A DNA stretch of 64,000 bases from an uncultured Megasphaera sp. (GTDB lineage Bacteria > Bacillota > Negativicutes > Veillonellales > Megasphaeraceae). The notes beneath the pieces were generated by a model. It was not told where the DNA came from, made no database searches, and saw only the letters and a list, made by a program, of their open reading frames with translations. The stretch spans positions 177,448-241,447 of the forward strand of contig CAKPVJ010000001.1 in assembly GCA_934193515.1 (NCBI GenBank), given 5' to 3'. Of the stretch, positions 33,540 to 43,331 are shown piece by piece. A program made the translations under genes and the position numbers. Every line of letters begins with the position of its first letter. The stretch's first letter is position 1.

Positions 33540-34805
33540 TCATCCCTTCTTGTGTGTTTCCATATATGCAACGATTCCGTCCAGGGGAACGCTGACTTGT
33601 TCTTTGGTCGCCATGTTGCGAACCTGCGCCTGGCCGCTGGCCAGTTCTTCTTCCCCAATAATGACAGTATAATCGGCATTTAGCTTATTTGCTGATTTCA
33701 TCTGCCCTTTCATGCTGCGGCCCAACAGGTCGATTTCCGCATACATGCCCTTCGTGCGGAGCTGCTGCTGCAAATCAAAGGCCTGCGTTTTAGCCGCATC
33801 GCCAAGAGCGACGATAAATACGGGCTGCTTTTTAGGAACCGGCGGCATCAGCCCTTGTTCCTTCAAGGTCAGGAGCAGCCGTTCCATCCCGATGGCAAAC
33901 CCGATTCCCGGAGTAGCCGGGCCGCCTACTTCTTCAATCAGGCCGTCATACCGGCCGCCGCCGCAGACCGTGCTCTGCGCACCCAGCGGCGCATACATGA
34001 TTTCAAAGGCTGTATTGGTATAATAGTCCAAGCCGCGAACCAGACGCGGGTCCAGTTCAAAAGGAATCCCGATTTTGGTAAGATATTCCTGTACTTTTGC
34101 AAAATGTTCTTTGCAGTCGTCACACAGATTATCTGTCAATTCCGGTACGCCGATGGCGGCCTGTTTGCAGCCTTCTTCTTTGCAGTCCAATACGCGGAGC
34201 GGATTCTTTTCCAGGCGGGCTTTGCAGTCATCGCAAAGCTGGTCTTTCTTGTCTGCAAAGAAATCCAGCAGTTTTTGCCGATACACCGGACGGCATTTAG
34301 GGCAGCCGACCGAGTTGAGATGCAATACCAAGTCGTTGAGTCCCAACTCATGGAACAACTGGAACGCCATGGCAATGATTTCTGCATCAACTGCCGGATC
34401 TTTTGAGCCGATTTCTTCGACGCCAAACTGCGTAAACTGGCGGTACCGGCCGGCCTGCGGACGGTCGTGGCGGAACATAGGCCCCATATAGTAGAACTTA
34501 TGCACGCTGGGATCGCCGTATAATTTATGTTCCAAAAATGCGCGGACTACTGAAGCCGTATTTTCCGGACGCAGTGTCATGCTGCGGCCGCCGCGGTCAT
34601 TGAACGTATACATTTCTTTGGTAACGACATCGGTCGTTTCGCCAATGCCGCGCAAAAATAACTCTGTACTTTCAAACATAGGGGTACGAATTTCACCAAA
34701 ACCATAGAGCGAGCAAATCTGGCGTATTTTTTGTTCCAGAATCTGCCATTCAGCCGTTTGTTCCGGCAAGAAATCCTGCGTACCTCGTGGTGCAGTAATT
34801 GCCAT
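33540..34805 (-). CDS. hisS: Histidyl-tRNA synthetase
   Basis: 421 aa. Motif 1 and 2 regions are visible (RGTQDFLPEQ, FYYMGPMFRHDRPQAGRYRQFTQFGVEEIG), as are the histidine signatures LVRGLDYYTNTAFE and GGGRYDGL, and the C-terminal anticodon domain. A Cys-rich insert (CPKC, CDDC, CKEEGC, CDDC; about residues 174-240) is common in Firmicute HisRS. The ATG at 34805 overlaps the hemZ stop by one base (TAATG). Confidence 0.98.
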   Translation of the reverse strand: MAITAPRGTQDFLPEQTAEWQILEQKIRQICSLYGFGEIRTPMFESTELFLRGIGETTDVVTKEMYTFNDRGGRSMTLRPENTASVVRAFLEHKLYGDPSVHKFYYMGPMFRHDRPQAGRYRQFTQFGVEEIGSKDPAVDAEIIAMAFQLFHELGLNDLVLHLNSVGCPKCRPVYRQKLLDFFADKKDQLCDDCKARLEKNPLRVLDCKEEGCKQAAIGVPELTDNLCDDCKEHFAKVQEYLTKIGIPFELDPRLVRGLDYYTNTAFEIMYAPLGAQSTVCGGGRYDGLIEEVGGPATPGIGFAIGMERLLLTLKEQGLMPPVPKKQPVFIVALGDAAKTQAFDLQQQLRTKGMYAEIDLLGRSMKGQMKSANKLNADYTVIIGEEELASGQAQVRNMATKEQVSVPLDGIVAYMETHKKG

Positions 34806-36268
34806 TACAAATCCTCTCCTCCATATATCATAGCACACAACTGCCGACGCTGCTTGATTTTTTCAGGCAGTCCTTCGACATAGCGGTCTACATCTTTTGG
34901 CATGTACAGTTTTTCCAAACTGTGCCCGTCGCGGCAGACAAACTTTGTCGCGCTGCCGGGACCGGCTGCCAACACGGTCTGCCGTTCTTCCATCATTTCT
35001 ATATTATATGCGCTAATCGTGCCGGACAGGGCATAGCCCACGTTGGCAAAACTAGCGGCCATATACTGCTGCCGATACATGTAATACGGTATGTAGGCGG
35101 CCTGCTGCAGCGTGTTTCTGCAAAGCGCCAGCATCGCCCGTACGGCAGCGGCATCCGGAATGTCATCCCGCAGAGGATGATGAAACAAAGGCGCCCGTTT
35201 TTTTAATGCTAACGTATGAATTGTAACATTTTCTGGGTGCAGTTGGCAAACAATTTCCATATTTTCCCGCATATCTTCTACAGTTTGCCTAGGAAGCCCG
35301 GCAATAAAATCCATATTGACAACAGGAAAAGCCATTTGTCTGCATCGGTCGTACATTTGATAAACGGCATCTACCGTATGCTGCCGCCCGATAGTATCCA
35401 GCAGATGCTGCTGCATAGTCTGCGGATTGACGCTGATGCGGTTGACACCGTACTGTTTGAGCATCGCCAGCATCTCCTGCGTTGCCGTGTCCGGCCTGCC
35501 GGCTTCTACCGTCCATTCTATGCCTTTGGGAATCTGCCGCTGTATAGCCGCTATAATACGCTGCAGCAGCGGCAATGGCAGACACGTCGGCGTGCCGCCG
35601 CCCACATACACAGAATGCACTTGCAGATCATACTGACGGCAAAGTTGGGCAATATCTTCTAAATCCCGTTCCATAGCTTCTGCAAACTGCTGTAAAAAAG
35701 CGGCATCTTCCTGAAAAACCAGCTTCGAGGGAAAAGAACAATACATGCAGTGGCTGGGACAGTACGGAATCCCGACGTACAGAGAAATTATACGGCTGGG
35801 ATTCATGACATACGGCCGCTGTATGACAGCCATATCCACCAAATCCTGTGCTTCCTGCTCCCTGACATGATAGGTACGGCATACGTACGCTTTGGCGCCG
35901 TCCGGCGTAAGCCCCTGGTCCAGCAGGCGGTGAATCAATTTGGTAGGACGCACGCCAATCAGTGTTCCCCAAGGATTGGGAGGCATGCTGCAGAATCGCT
36001 GATGCCACTGCAGCAGACACTCTTTAATATCATCTCGCCGGCGGTACTGCCTGAAAATCCAAGCTTCACTTTGCCAGGATGTCTGTTCCTGCTGATACGT
36101 GCAAGCCAAATGGAGACGGCCGTCTTGTTCTTCCAAGACGACCGATGCTCCTACCGATTGAATTTCGTGTCCGCCGACATAGCCGCAAGAAGCCATGACC
36201 TGCCCGACGAGAGAATGATACTCTTCCGGTCCGCAGTAGCAGTAGGTCTGCTGTTTAGTTGTCGTCAT
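34805..36268 (-). CDS. hemZ: HemZ-like radical SAM coproporphyrinogen III oxidase family protein
   Basis: 487 aa. The radical SAM cluster motif is CPSHCMYC (C-x3-C-x2-C, about residue 178), with YVGGGTPTCLP downstream, as in HemN/HemZ/HemW proteins. Family members oxidise coproporphyrinogen or act in heme transfer; which applies is uncertain, since no other heme gene is nearby. The ATG at 36268 lies inside the end of fur (14-base overlap) with GGGAG upstream. It is coupled to hisS. Confidence 0.85.
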   Translation of the reverse strand: MTTTKQQTYCYCGPEEYHSLVGQVMASCGYVGGHEIQSVGASVVLEEQDGRLHLACTYQQEQTSWQSEAWIFRQYRRRDDIKECLLQWHQRFCSMPPNPWGTLIGVRPTKLIHRLLDQGLTPDGAKAYVCRTYHVREQEAQDLVDMAVIQRPYVMNPSRIISLYVGIPYCPSHCMYCSFPSKLVFQEDAAFLQQFAEAMERDLEDIAQLCRQYDLQVHSVYVGGGTPTCLPLPLLQRIIAAIQRQIPKGIEWTVEAGRPDTATQEMLAMLKQYGVNRISVNPQTMQQHLLDTIGRQHTVDAVYQMYDRCRQMAFPVVNMDFIAGLPRQTVEDMRENMEIVCQLHPENVTIHTLALKKRAPLFHHPLRDDIPDAAAVRAMLALCRNTLQQAAYIPYYMYRQQYMAASFANVGYALSGTISAYNIEMMEERQTVLAAGPGSATKFVCRDGHSLEKLYMPKDVDRYVEGLPEKIKQRRQLCAMIYGGEDL

Positions 36269-36764
36269 GAGCTCCCGCTTCTGCCTGCCGTTTCTTTTCG
36301 CATTCTTCACAATAGCCATAGACCTTCAGCTGATGGTCTACCGTATGGAAATGCAGTTGTTTCTGTAAAATAGATTCCAGCGTTTCCAGCAAATCATCTT
36401 GGCATTCCCATACTTTGCCGCATCCCAGGCAAATGAGATGATGATGGAAATGGCCTTCATTATCGCGGTCATTCAATTCATAGCGGCTGCAGCCGTCATC
36501 AAAATCGAGTTTTTTCAGCAAATCCATTTCCGTAAACAAGTCCAGCGTACGATATACCGTAGCCAAACCGATATCCGGTGCCATTTTCTTGACTAATTCA
36601 AACACTTCTTCTGCGCTCATATGACGAATCGGGCTTTCGACAAAAGCTTTTAAAATCACCTGGCGCTGCGAGGTCATTTTATATTTTTTGTCTTTAATCT
36701 TGTCTTTCATGCGTTTCATCATGACATTCATAATTTCTTCTTTGTTGGTTTTGTTATTTTCCAT
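36255..36764 (-). CDS. fur: Fur-family metalloregulator
   Basis: 169 aa. Winged HTH with MTSQRQVILKAF and LATVYRTLDLF (about residues 30-77), the HFHHHLICLGCGKVWEC region (about 105-121) and a second pair CEEC near residue 151: two CxxC zinc pairs and the His-rich regulatory metal site. Best fits Fur (iron) rather than PerR or Zur, but sequence alone does not settle the metal. It starts within the end of the AI-2E exporter gene. N-terminal start is uncertain; MKRMKDK (about 17 residues in) is another candidate. Confidence 0.88.
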   Translation of the reverse strand: MENNKTNKEEIMNVMMKRMKDKIKDKKYKMTSQRQVILKAFVESPIRHMSAEEVFELVKKMAPDIGLATVYRTLDLFTEMDLLKKLDFDDGCSRYELNDRDNEGHFHHHLICLGCGKVWECQDDLLETLESILQKQLHFHTVDHQLKVYGYCEECEKKRQAEAGAHDDN

Positions 36765-37830
36765 AAGTATTCATCGCCTTTTCCTTGTATGTTTTATAAA
36801 ACCATAAATGCTTGCCCAAAATTTGTAAAACGGCTGTCACCGGTACCGTCAAAATCATGCCGGCAACGCCAAACAGCGTGCCGCCAATCAGCAGTGCAAT
36901 CACAATCACTACCGGATGAAGGCTGATAACGGCGCCCATCACCTGCGGCATAATAAGATGGCTGTCTACTTGCTGAATGACAATATAAAAAATCAATACC
37001 TTGAAAGACAAGGATAAATCGACCGTCGCCCCCAGCAAAATAGCCGGAATCGCGCCGACAATCGGCCCGACGATAGGAATCCATTCCGTAATGGCCGCCA
37101 GCAGGCCAATGACCATCGGATACGGTACCCCCATAATCCACATGCCTAAAAAGGTCAGCACTGCAATAATGCAGCTCATCAAAATTTGTCCGCGGATATA
37201 CCGGCTCAGTACGTGTTCAATTTCGTTGAATACCTGCTGCAGCTGGCCCTGATAGGAAGACGGATATAATTTGACAAACGAATGTACCATACGGCTGCCG
37301 TCCTTCATAAAGTAAAACGTAATAAAGGGAACGACAAAAAATTCCACTACCGTACCGGCAATGACGAAGACGGAACGCACGAGATCCGTCACACCTTCAA
37401 TACCATAATTTCCTACTTTAATGAAGGTATCGTTAATAATCCCTTTTACCTGCTCCGGAATATACAGCTGGGTCTGCTCATTCTCCAGCTGATTGACCAG
37501 CGCCGCCGTTTGTGCTACCAAGTTGTTAAAATTAGCAGCCAATAAATTGACCTGTACTAATAATGGCTTGAGGATACTGTTGGTGATAATCGTCACAATG
37601 ACAATCAGCAGGAAAAAGGAAATAATAATGGCCAAATCGACAGGAAGATGCCGATGCGTCAGCCGCAAAAATCCTTTGAGTACCAAATCCCGGATGGGAA
37701 TCAAAATAAACGTCAAGATAAGAGAAATGACAACGGGCCAGTATACGGCATGAACGGAAAGGAACAAGCCAAACGCCAGGACGGCTAAGACCACGCGCAG
37801 CCAAAATTGTGATTCCTTATATACAGGCAT
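36754..37830 (-). CDS. AI-2E family transporter (PerM/YdiK-like permease)
   Basis: 358 aa, about eight membrane segments. The family motif is near the C-terminal half: GLLAAITEWIPIVGPIVGAIPAILLGA, then QQVDSHLIMPQVMGAVISLHPVVIVIALLIGG. Members export AI-2, or act as Na+/H+ antiporters; the substrate here is unknown. It follows the MBL hydrolase by three bases and overlaps fur by eleven. Confidence 0.9.
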   Translation of the reverse strand: MPVYKESQFWLRVVLAVLAFGLFLSVHAVYWPVVISLILTFILIPIRDLVLKGFLRLTHRHLPVDLAIIISFFLLIVIVTIITNSILKPLLVQVNLLAANFNNLVAQTAALVNQLENEQTQLYIPEQVKGIINDTFIKVGNYGIEGVTDLVRSVFVIAGTVVEFFVVPFITFYFMKDGSRMVHSFVKLYPSSYQGQLQQVFNEIEHVLSRYIRGQILMSCIIAVLTFLGMWIMGVPYPMVIGLLAAITEWIPIVGPIVGAIPAILLGATVDLSLSFKVLIFYIVIQQVDSHLIMPQVMGAVISLHPVVIVIALLIGGTLFGVAGMILTVPVTAVLQILGKHLWFYKTYKEKAMNTYGK

Positions 37831-37833
37831 GAG

Positions 37834-38469
37834 TTACCAGCCTCCATCCAAATACGGATTACCTCGTCTTTCTTCACCAATCGTCGAAGAAGGCCCGTGA
37901 CCCGGCAGTACGACCGTATCATCCGGCAGCGGCATGAGTTTGGTATTGATGCTGTCAATCAGTGTTTTAGCCGAGCCGCCGTATAAATCAGTACGGCCTA
38001 CGGAATATCTAAACAAGGTATCACCGGAAAAAACAACCCCTTCACCATATAAACTAATACCACCCGGTGTATGTCCCGGTGTTTCTAAGGCCGTGAATTT
38101 CAAATGTCCCAGCGTAATGATTTCGCCGTCTGTTACTACATAGTCCGGCGATTCGCATTTGATTTCCTTGCCCATAAACATAGACAAATTATTACGGGAA
38201 TTGCTAATCAAATCTACATCTCCCTTGCCTACATATACGGGTACATTTTTATAGTTGCGCAGTTCCTGCAGGGCCCCAATATGGTCTGCATGGCCATGGG
38301 TCAGGAAAATAAACTGCAAATGCAGCTGGTTATCCTGCAAAGCCTGGTCTATTTTACGATAGTTCCAAGCGGGATCGATTACCATGGCATCTCTCGTTTC
38401 ACTGTCATAGACAATGTAACAGTTGGTCATAACCGGACCGAGTACCATAGACATATATTGCATACTCAT
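37834..38469 (-). CDS. Metallo-beta-lactamase fold hydrolase (glyoxalase II-like)
   Basis: 211 aa. The metal-binding motif is THGHADHIG (HxHxDH, about residue 58), with further ligands in ETPGHTPGGISLY and FSGDTLFRYSVGRTDLYGG, and PGHGPSS near the C-terminus. The family includes hydroxyacylglutathione hydrolases and other thioester hydrolases; it lacks the second glyoxalase II substrate domain. GGAGG precedes the ATG. Operon partner of dtd and the exporter. Confidence 0.9.
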   Translation of the reverse strand: MSMQYMSMVLGPVMTNCYIVYDSETRDAMVIDPAWNYRKIDQALQDNQLHLQFIFLTHGHADHIGALQELRNYKNVPVYVGKGDVDLISNSRNNLSMFMGKEIKCESPDYVVTDGEIITLGHLKFTALETPGHTPGGISLYGEGVVFSGDTLFRYSVGRTDLYGGSAKTLIDSINTKLMPLPDDTVVLPGHGPSSTIGEERRGNPYLDGGW

Positions 38470-38487
38470 CGTATATTCCTCCTCGTA

Positions 38488-38937
38488 TCAAAAGCCCTTT
38501 TTGCTGTCTACCAAAATCGTCACCGGGCCGTGATTGGCCAGCGTGACTACCATTTCGGTACGAAACCGTCCTGTCTCGGTATGAATCCCCAAGGCTTTCA
38601 CGGCCGCGACAAATTGGGCATATAATTTTTCAGCCAGCTCCGGCGGCGCAGCCTGCGTAAAGCTGGGCCGTCTGCCATGCCGTATATCGCCGTACAGCGT
38701 AAACTGAGACACTACCAGCAGTTCGCCCTGTACATCAAGCAGCGACAAGTTCAGTTTGCCTGCTTCATCTTCAAATATGCGCATATGGGATATCTTATCG
38801 ACCATATACTGCACATCTTTTTCATCATCATCAGCAGCTACGCCAAGCAGCACGGTCAGGCCATGACCAATACGACCCGTTTCTATGCCTTCGGACGTGA
38901 CACTGGATGACAGTGTTTTTTGTACGACTGCCCGCAT
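38488..38937 (-). CDS. dtd: D-aminoacyl-tRNA deacylase Dtd
   Basis: 149 aa. The signature segments are MRAVVQKTLSSSV, LLVVSQFTLYGDIRHGRRPSFTQAAPPELA (SQFTL motif, about residue 77) and the C-terminal VTLANHGPVTILVDS (NxGPVT motif). It clears D-amino acids from mischarged tRNA. The ATG overlaps the relA stop by one base; dtd following relA is the common Firmicute order. Confidence 0.97.
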   Translation of the reverse strand: MRAVVQKTLSSSVTSEGIETGRIGHGLTVLLGVAADDDEKDVQYMVDKISHMRIFEDEAGKLNLSLLDVQGELLVVSQFTLYGDIRHGRRPSFTQAAPPELAEKLYAQFVAAVKALGIHTETGRFRTEMVVTLANHGPVTILVDSKKGF

Positions 38938-41135
38938 TATTGTGCTCCTCCTGTATACCGCTGTACGGTGTAAACATCTTTCAGCCGGCGGATTTTAGTA
39001 GTAATAAATTCAAACTGAGCCAAATCCTTGATGCTGATGCCCATATGAATGGTGACGTTTTTCGTATCGTTCACTTTGGCATTCACACTGAGCACAGAAA
39101 TTTTCATTTCTGCCAATGTCGCCATAATATCGGCCATAATCCCGGTTCTGTCATAGGCAACGATTTCCATATTGACTTCAAAATTTTCATTGCCGCCATA
39201 ATCCCATTCGACATCAATCAAACGGTCAATGTCGTTTTGATTATTGCTGATATTCGGGCAGTCTGCCCGATGGACGGACACGCCGCGTCCCCGTGTAATA
39301 AACCCGATAATCGGGTCGCCCGGCACGGGGCTGCAGCATTTGGCCAGCCGTACCAAAAGGCCCGGTTCGCCTTTTACCAAAATCCCGCTGCCATTGGATT
39401 TGACCGGCTTTTTAGGCTTCAGTTTTTCAATCGCTGCCAAGCTGCTTTTTTCTTCCTGTTTCTGTACATCTTTTTTATGCAGTTCCAGCAGCTTGATAAG
39501 CACTGTATTGACAGCAAAACCACCATACCCTACGGCAGCCACTAAATCGTCTTCCGAGCCAGCATTCATCTGCTTAGCAACACGAGCCAGCCGTCCTGCC
39601 GTATTAAGTGCTTTCCAATCATGTCCCAGGCGCTTGCATTCTCGTTCCAGTGCTTCTGCGCCTTTCAGTATATTGTCTTCCCGGTTTTCTTTCTTAAACC
39701 AATTGCGAATTTTAGAACGGCTTTCCGAACTGCCGACAATATTCAGCCAATCCAGACTGGGTTTTCCGACTTTGGACGTAATGATTTCGACAATATCGCC
39801 GTTTTTTAATTGATAATCCAGCGGCACGATTTTACCGTTGATTTTGGCGCCTACGCAGCGATGCCCTACATCAGTATGAATACGGTAGGCAAAATCAATC
39901 GGGATAGCGCCCTGCGGCAAATCGATGACGTCGCCGCGCGGCGAGAAGACAAATACTTCATCAGAAAAGGCGTCTAATTTCAAGGCGTTGACAAATTCTT
40001 TCGGGTTGCTCGTATCCTGCCATTCCAGTAAATTGCGAAGCCAGCCCATTTTTTCATCAAACTCGTTCTTCGTCGCTGTCTGATTGCCTTCTTTGTAGCG
40101 CCAATGAGCCGCAATGCCGTATTCAGCAATATGGTGCATTTCCCACGTACGAATCTGAATTTCTACAGGCTGTCCTCTCGTCCCAATGACCGTCGTATGC
40201 AGCGACTGGTAGTTATTGGGCTTAGGCATGGCAATATAATCTTTAAAGCGGTACGGGAGCGGTTTCCACAGGCTGTGGACAATCCCTAAGACGCCGTAAC
40301 AGTCTTTAACCGTATCGACGATAACCCGGACAGCAAATAAGTCATATACCTGGCTCAAATCCCGATTGTCTTTTTTCATTTTCTTGTAAATACTGTAAAA
40401 ATGTTTCGGGCGGCCGTTGATTTCACATTTGATATGGGCTTCGTCCAATGCTTTTTTCAATACATCAATCGCTTCATTGACGATTTCTTCCCGGACGTGC
40501 CGTTTTTGTTTCATTTGGTCTACGAGGTCATAATATTTATCCGGTTCCAAATACCGAAACGATAAGTCTTCCAATTCCCATTTAATATTGAAAATCCCCA
40601 GTCGATGTGCCAGCGGGGCAAAGATTTCCAATGTTTCCTGGGCAATTCGTTTTTGTTTATCGCTGCGCATATACCGCAAGGTCCGCATGTTGTGCAGCCT
40701 GTCTGCCAGTTTGATAACGACGACGCGGACATCTTTGGCCATCGCCAAAAACATTTTTCGCATACTGTTGAGCTGTTGGTCTTCTTTCGTCCGATAATTC
40801 AGACGACTCAATTTGGTAACGCCATCTACCAAAAAAGCGACTTCTTTGCCAAACAGCTGCTTCAAATCATCTAAGGTATAGCTCGTATCTTCTACGACAT
40901 CATGCAGTAGAGACGCCGTAATCGTCTTTGTATCAATTTTCATATCAGCCAAAATCTGTGCCACTGCCAAGGGATGGATAATATATGGTTCACCGCTTGC
41001 ACGACGCTGGTCTTTATGAGCTTCTTCAGCCAAATTAAATGCCTTTTTTACGTCATCACAAGGTGCATCAGGCTGATAACTGTGAATCGTATCCAATAAG
41101 TGTTGAAATGCCTGGTCCTTATCGTTCACTTCCAT
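38937..41135 (-). CDS. relA: Bifunctional (p)ppGpp synthetase/hydrolase RelA/SpoT
   Basis: 732 aa Rel protein. HD hydrolase domain (ASLLHDVVEDT, about residue 50), synthetase domain (YDLFAVRVIVDTVKDCYGVLGIVH, about 245-268), TGS domain (FVFSPRGDVIDLPQGAIPIDFAYRIHTDVGHRC), and C-terminal ACT domain (EIVAYDRTGIMADIMATLAEM). An intact HD site suggests both making and hydrolysing alarmone. The ATG at 41135 follows AAGGGGGAG; an ORF extension to 41240 overlaps recJ and is not supported. Next to recJ and dtd as in related genomes. Confidence 0.97.
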   Translation of the reverse strand: MEVNDKDQAFQHLLDTIHSYQPDAPCDDVKKAFNLAEEAHKDQRRASGEPYIIHPLAVAQILADMKIDTKTITASLLHDVVEDTSYTLDDLKQLFGKEVAFLVDGVTKLSRLNYRTKEDQQLNSMRKMFLAMAKDVRVVVIKLADRLHNMRTLRYMRSDKQKRIAQETLEIFAPLAHRLGIFNIKWELEDLSFRYLEPDKYYDLVDQMKQKRHVREEIVNEAIDVLKKALDEAHIKCEINGRPKHFYSIYKKMKKDNRDLSQVYDLFAVRVIVDTVKDCYGVLGIVHSLWKPLPYRFKDYIAMPKPNNYQSLHTTVIGTRGQPVEIQIRTWEMHHIAEYGIAAHWRYKEGNQTATKNEFDEKMGWLRNLLEWQDTSNPKEFVNALKLDAFSDEVFVFSPRGDVIDLPQGAIPIDFAYRIHTDVGHRCVGAKINGKIVPLDYQLKNGDIVEIITSKVGKPSLDWLNIVGSSESRSKIRNWFKKENREDNILKGAEALERECKRLGHDWKALNTAGRLARVAKQMNAGSEDDLVAAVGYGGFAVNTVLIKLLELHKKDVQKQEEKSSLAAIEKLKPKKPVKSNGSGILVKGEPGLLVRLAKCCSPVPGDPIIGFITRGRGVSVHRADCPNISNNQNDIDRLIDVEWDYGGNENFEVNMEIVAYDRTGIMADIMATLAEMKISVLSVNAKVNDTKNVTIHMGISIKDLAQFEFITTKIRRLKDVYTVQRYTGGAQ

Positions 41136-41148
41136 ATCGAACTCCCCC

Positions 41149-43125
41149 TTAATCCTTACTATATTTTTGATATGTTTCAGACATATCCAGGCACATTTTT
41201 CCTGACAAAATAGGAAAATAATACGCTGGTCCATCGGCATGCTGGCGAATGCGCAGGACGCCGATTTCTTTTAATACCTGAATCGCTGCATATACTTCAT
41301 GTGCTTCGTACGCATGCGCTTCAGCAGCTACGATCCGCTGCTGGGTCTGCCAAATCGGCATGCCCCAGTCAGGGATAATCTTTTTTAACGCTAAATATAT
41401 ATCAATCATGGCCGTGCGGTCCAGATGTATCGAAGGTTCTTGAACATGAACATCCTGCAGCACCAGCTGCGGTGAAGACATACCGTTGAAGTCATTGCGT
41501 TCCAGCTGAAACACCGCATCAACGATATCTCCTTCCATGACAGATTCGCAAAGGGAGGCCATCGCCCAGCCTACGCAGTTTATCTTAACACGGTCAGCGC
41601 ATAATACAAGACGTACATGCTGTTTATCTCTGCCGATGAGCCGTATTTCTTCGACGCGGCAGTGCGTCAGAGAAAATACAGGCCGACTGTTTCCCATGCC
41701 GTAGGGTTCCAAACAGCTCAATTCCTGAATCAAGTCCAGCGTGATATCCTTTTCCTGCAAGACTGCATCTACGGCAACCACCGGGATATATGCATCGGCC
41801 GTCATCGTTTTTTCTGCGTATTCATTCAACCGCTGCCGAAAAGCTTCGATGTTTCCGGCTTCAATAGAAAAGCCAGCAGCCATAGGATGCCCGCCGTACT
41901 GCAGCAGCAAATCATCGGCATACTGCAGCGCCTCATACATGTTAAAGCCAGCAATACTGCGGCATGACCCTTTGCCAAGGCCATCATGAATGCTGATAAC
42001 CAAAGCCGGACGATAATAGGTTTCTACGAGCCGCGAAGCCGCAATGCCAATGACGCCGACGTGCCAATCCGTGCCGGAGGCAATAAGTACGCCATCCTGT
42101 CCCCGCCCTTCTTTTTCAATCTGCGCCACAGCCTGCTTTGCAATCGTATGCTCTATATCCTGCCGTTCCCGGTTCAACTCACTCAGCGCCTGCGCCATGC
42201 GTTTTGCCTTTTCACTGTCTGATTCCAGCAGCAGCCGGACACCTTGTTCGGCATGGCTGATGCGTCCGGCTGCATTCAGCCGCGGCGCTGCCGTAAAGGC
42301 AATGCGTCCGGCGCTGATTGTATGTTTATCCAGCGAAGACGCTTCCAGCAATGCCTGCAGCCCTGTATTGCAGCCTTCTTTCATGCGCTGCAGGCCACTT
42401 TGTACCAGCAAACGATTTTCATCTCGCAGCGGTACTAAATCAGCAATCGTTCCCAATGCGGCAATTTCTGTATACGCCGTAAGCGTCTCCTTTTTTCTGT
42501 ATGTCCACAAAGCCTGGCACAATTTATAGGCCACACCGGCTCCTGCCAGTTCGTTAAAAGGATACGGACAGTCTACCTGTTTGGGATTCAGGACGGCATA
42601 GGCATCGGGAATCTGTGCCGGCGGTTCATGATGATCTGTTACGATAATATCCAGCTTCGTTTTATATTCCTCAATCAGCTCGTAGGAAGAAATGCCGCAG
42701 TCCACAGTAATCACTAAATCCGTCTGCTGGTCTGTCAGCTGCTGCAGTGCCTCCCTGTTTAATCCATACCCTTCGTTTTGTCGTTCCGGAATATAAAAAG
42801 ACGGTACAGCACCCAGATCAGTCAGCACCATATATAATAACGATGTAGAGGTAATACCATCTACATCGTAATCGCCATAGATAATAATGTTTTCTCCCGC
42901 ATCAATTCCCTGACTGATGCGCGTTACCGCTTTCTCCATATCTTTCATCAAAAACGGATCGTACCCGTCAGCTACTGTATCATATAAAAAATGCCGGGCT
43001 TCTTCCGGTGATGAAATATTACGATTTAATAAAACTTTTGCTAAAATTTCCGATATATGTAATTGTCCTGTTAATGTTTGCACGGCAGCCGGTAAAGGCT
43101 CCATAACATGCCAACGTTTTTGCAT
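41149..43125 (-). CDS. recJ: Single-strand-specific 5'-3' exonuclease RecJ
   Basis: 658 aa. DHH motifs: IYGDYDVDGITSTSLL (DYDVDG), VDCGISSYE, VTDHHEPP (DHH), and the DHHA1 signature YGGHPMAAGFSIE. Works in RecF-path recombination and mismatch repair. The ATG at 43125 (MQKRWHVMEP) matches the usual N-terminus, but no ribosome-binding site is clear, and a TATAAT overlaps this start. An upstream ATG at 43140 is possible. The extra ~85 residues at the C-terminus (after the OB part) look like a small winged-helix tail. Confidence 0.95.
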   Translation of the reverse strand: MQKRWHVMEPLPAAVQTLTGQLHISEILAKVLLNRNISSPEEARHFLYDTVADGYDPFLMKDMEKAVTRISQGIDAGENIIIYGDYDVDGITSTSLLYMVLTDLGAVPSFYIPERQNEGYGLNREALQQLTDQQTDLVITVDCGISSYELIEEYKTKLDIIVTDHHEPPAQIPDAYAVLNPKQVDCPYPFNELAGAGVAYKLCQALWTYRKKETLTAYTEIAALGTIADLVPLRDENRLLVQSGLQRMKEGCNTGLQALLEASSLDKHTISAGRIAFTAAPRLNAAGRISHAEQGVRLLLESDSEKAKRMAQALSELNRERQDIEHTIAKQAVAQIEKEGRGQDGVLIASGTDWHVGVIGIAASRLVETYYRPALVISIHDGLGKGSCRSIAGFNMYEALQYADDLLLQYGGHPMAAGFSIEAGNIEAFRQRLNEYAEKTMTADAYIPVVAVDAVLQEKDITLDLIQELSCLEPYGMGNSRPVFSLTHCRVEEIRLIGRDKQHVRLVLCADRVKINCVGWAMASLCESVMEGDIVDAVFQLERNDFNGMSSPQLVLQDVHVQEPSIHLDRTAMIDIYLALKKIIPDWGMPIWQTQQRIVAAEAHAYEAHEVYAAIQVLKEIGVLRIRQHADGPAYYFPILSGKMCLDMSETYQKYSKD

Positions 43126-43250
43126 TATACCACGACACATTCTCACGAATAATCACTTTCAATAATCACATACTTATTCTACCACGTTCCATTCTCAAAA
43201 TAAAGAAAATTATCGAAAAAACTACAATTTATTTGAAATTTTTTTGAAAA

Positions 43251-43292
43251 TAAAAAAAACAACTGCACCACAATCATGCAGTGCAGTTGTTT
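43251..43292 (-). terminator. Terminator of the pyruvate:ferredoxin oxidoreductase gene
   Basis: Minus-strand ACAACTGCAC pairs with GTGCAGTTGT, followed by TTTTTTTT. It is a strong intrinsic terminator about 40 bases after the stop. Confidence 0.9.
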
Positions 43293-43331
43293 CTATTATG
43301 CAAGCGCTATGCAGCGCATACAGTTGTCAGA

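Noticed and set aside
33540..34805. T-box leader for hisS-aspS
   Set aside because: hisS overlaps hemZ by one base and aspS follows hisS by seven; there is no room for a leader.
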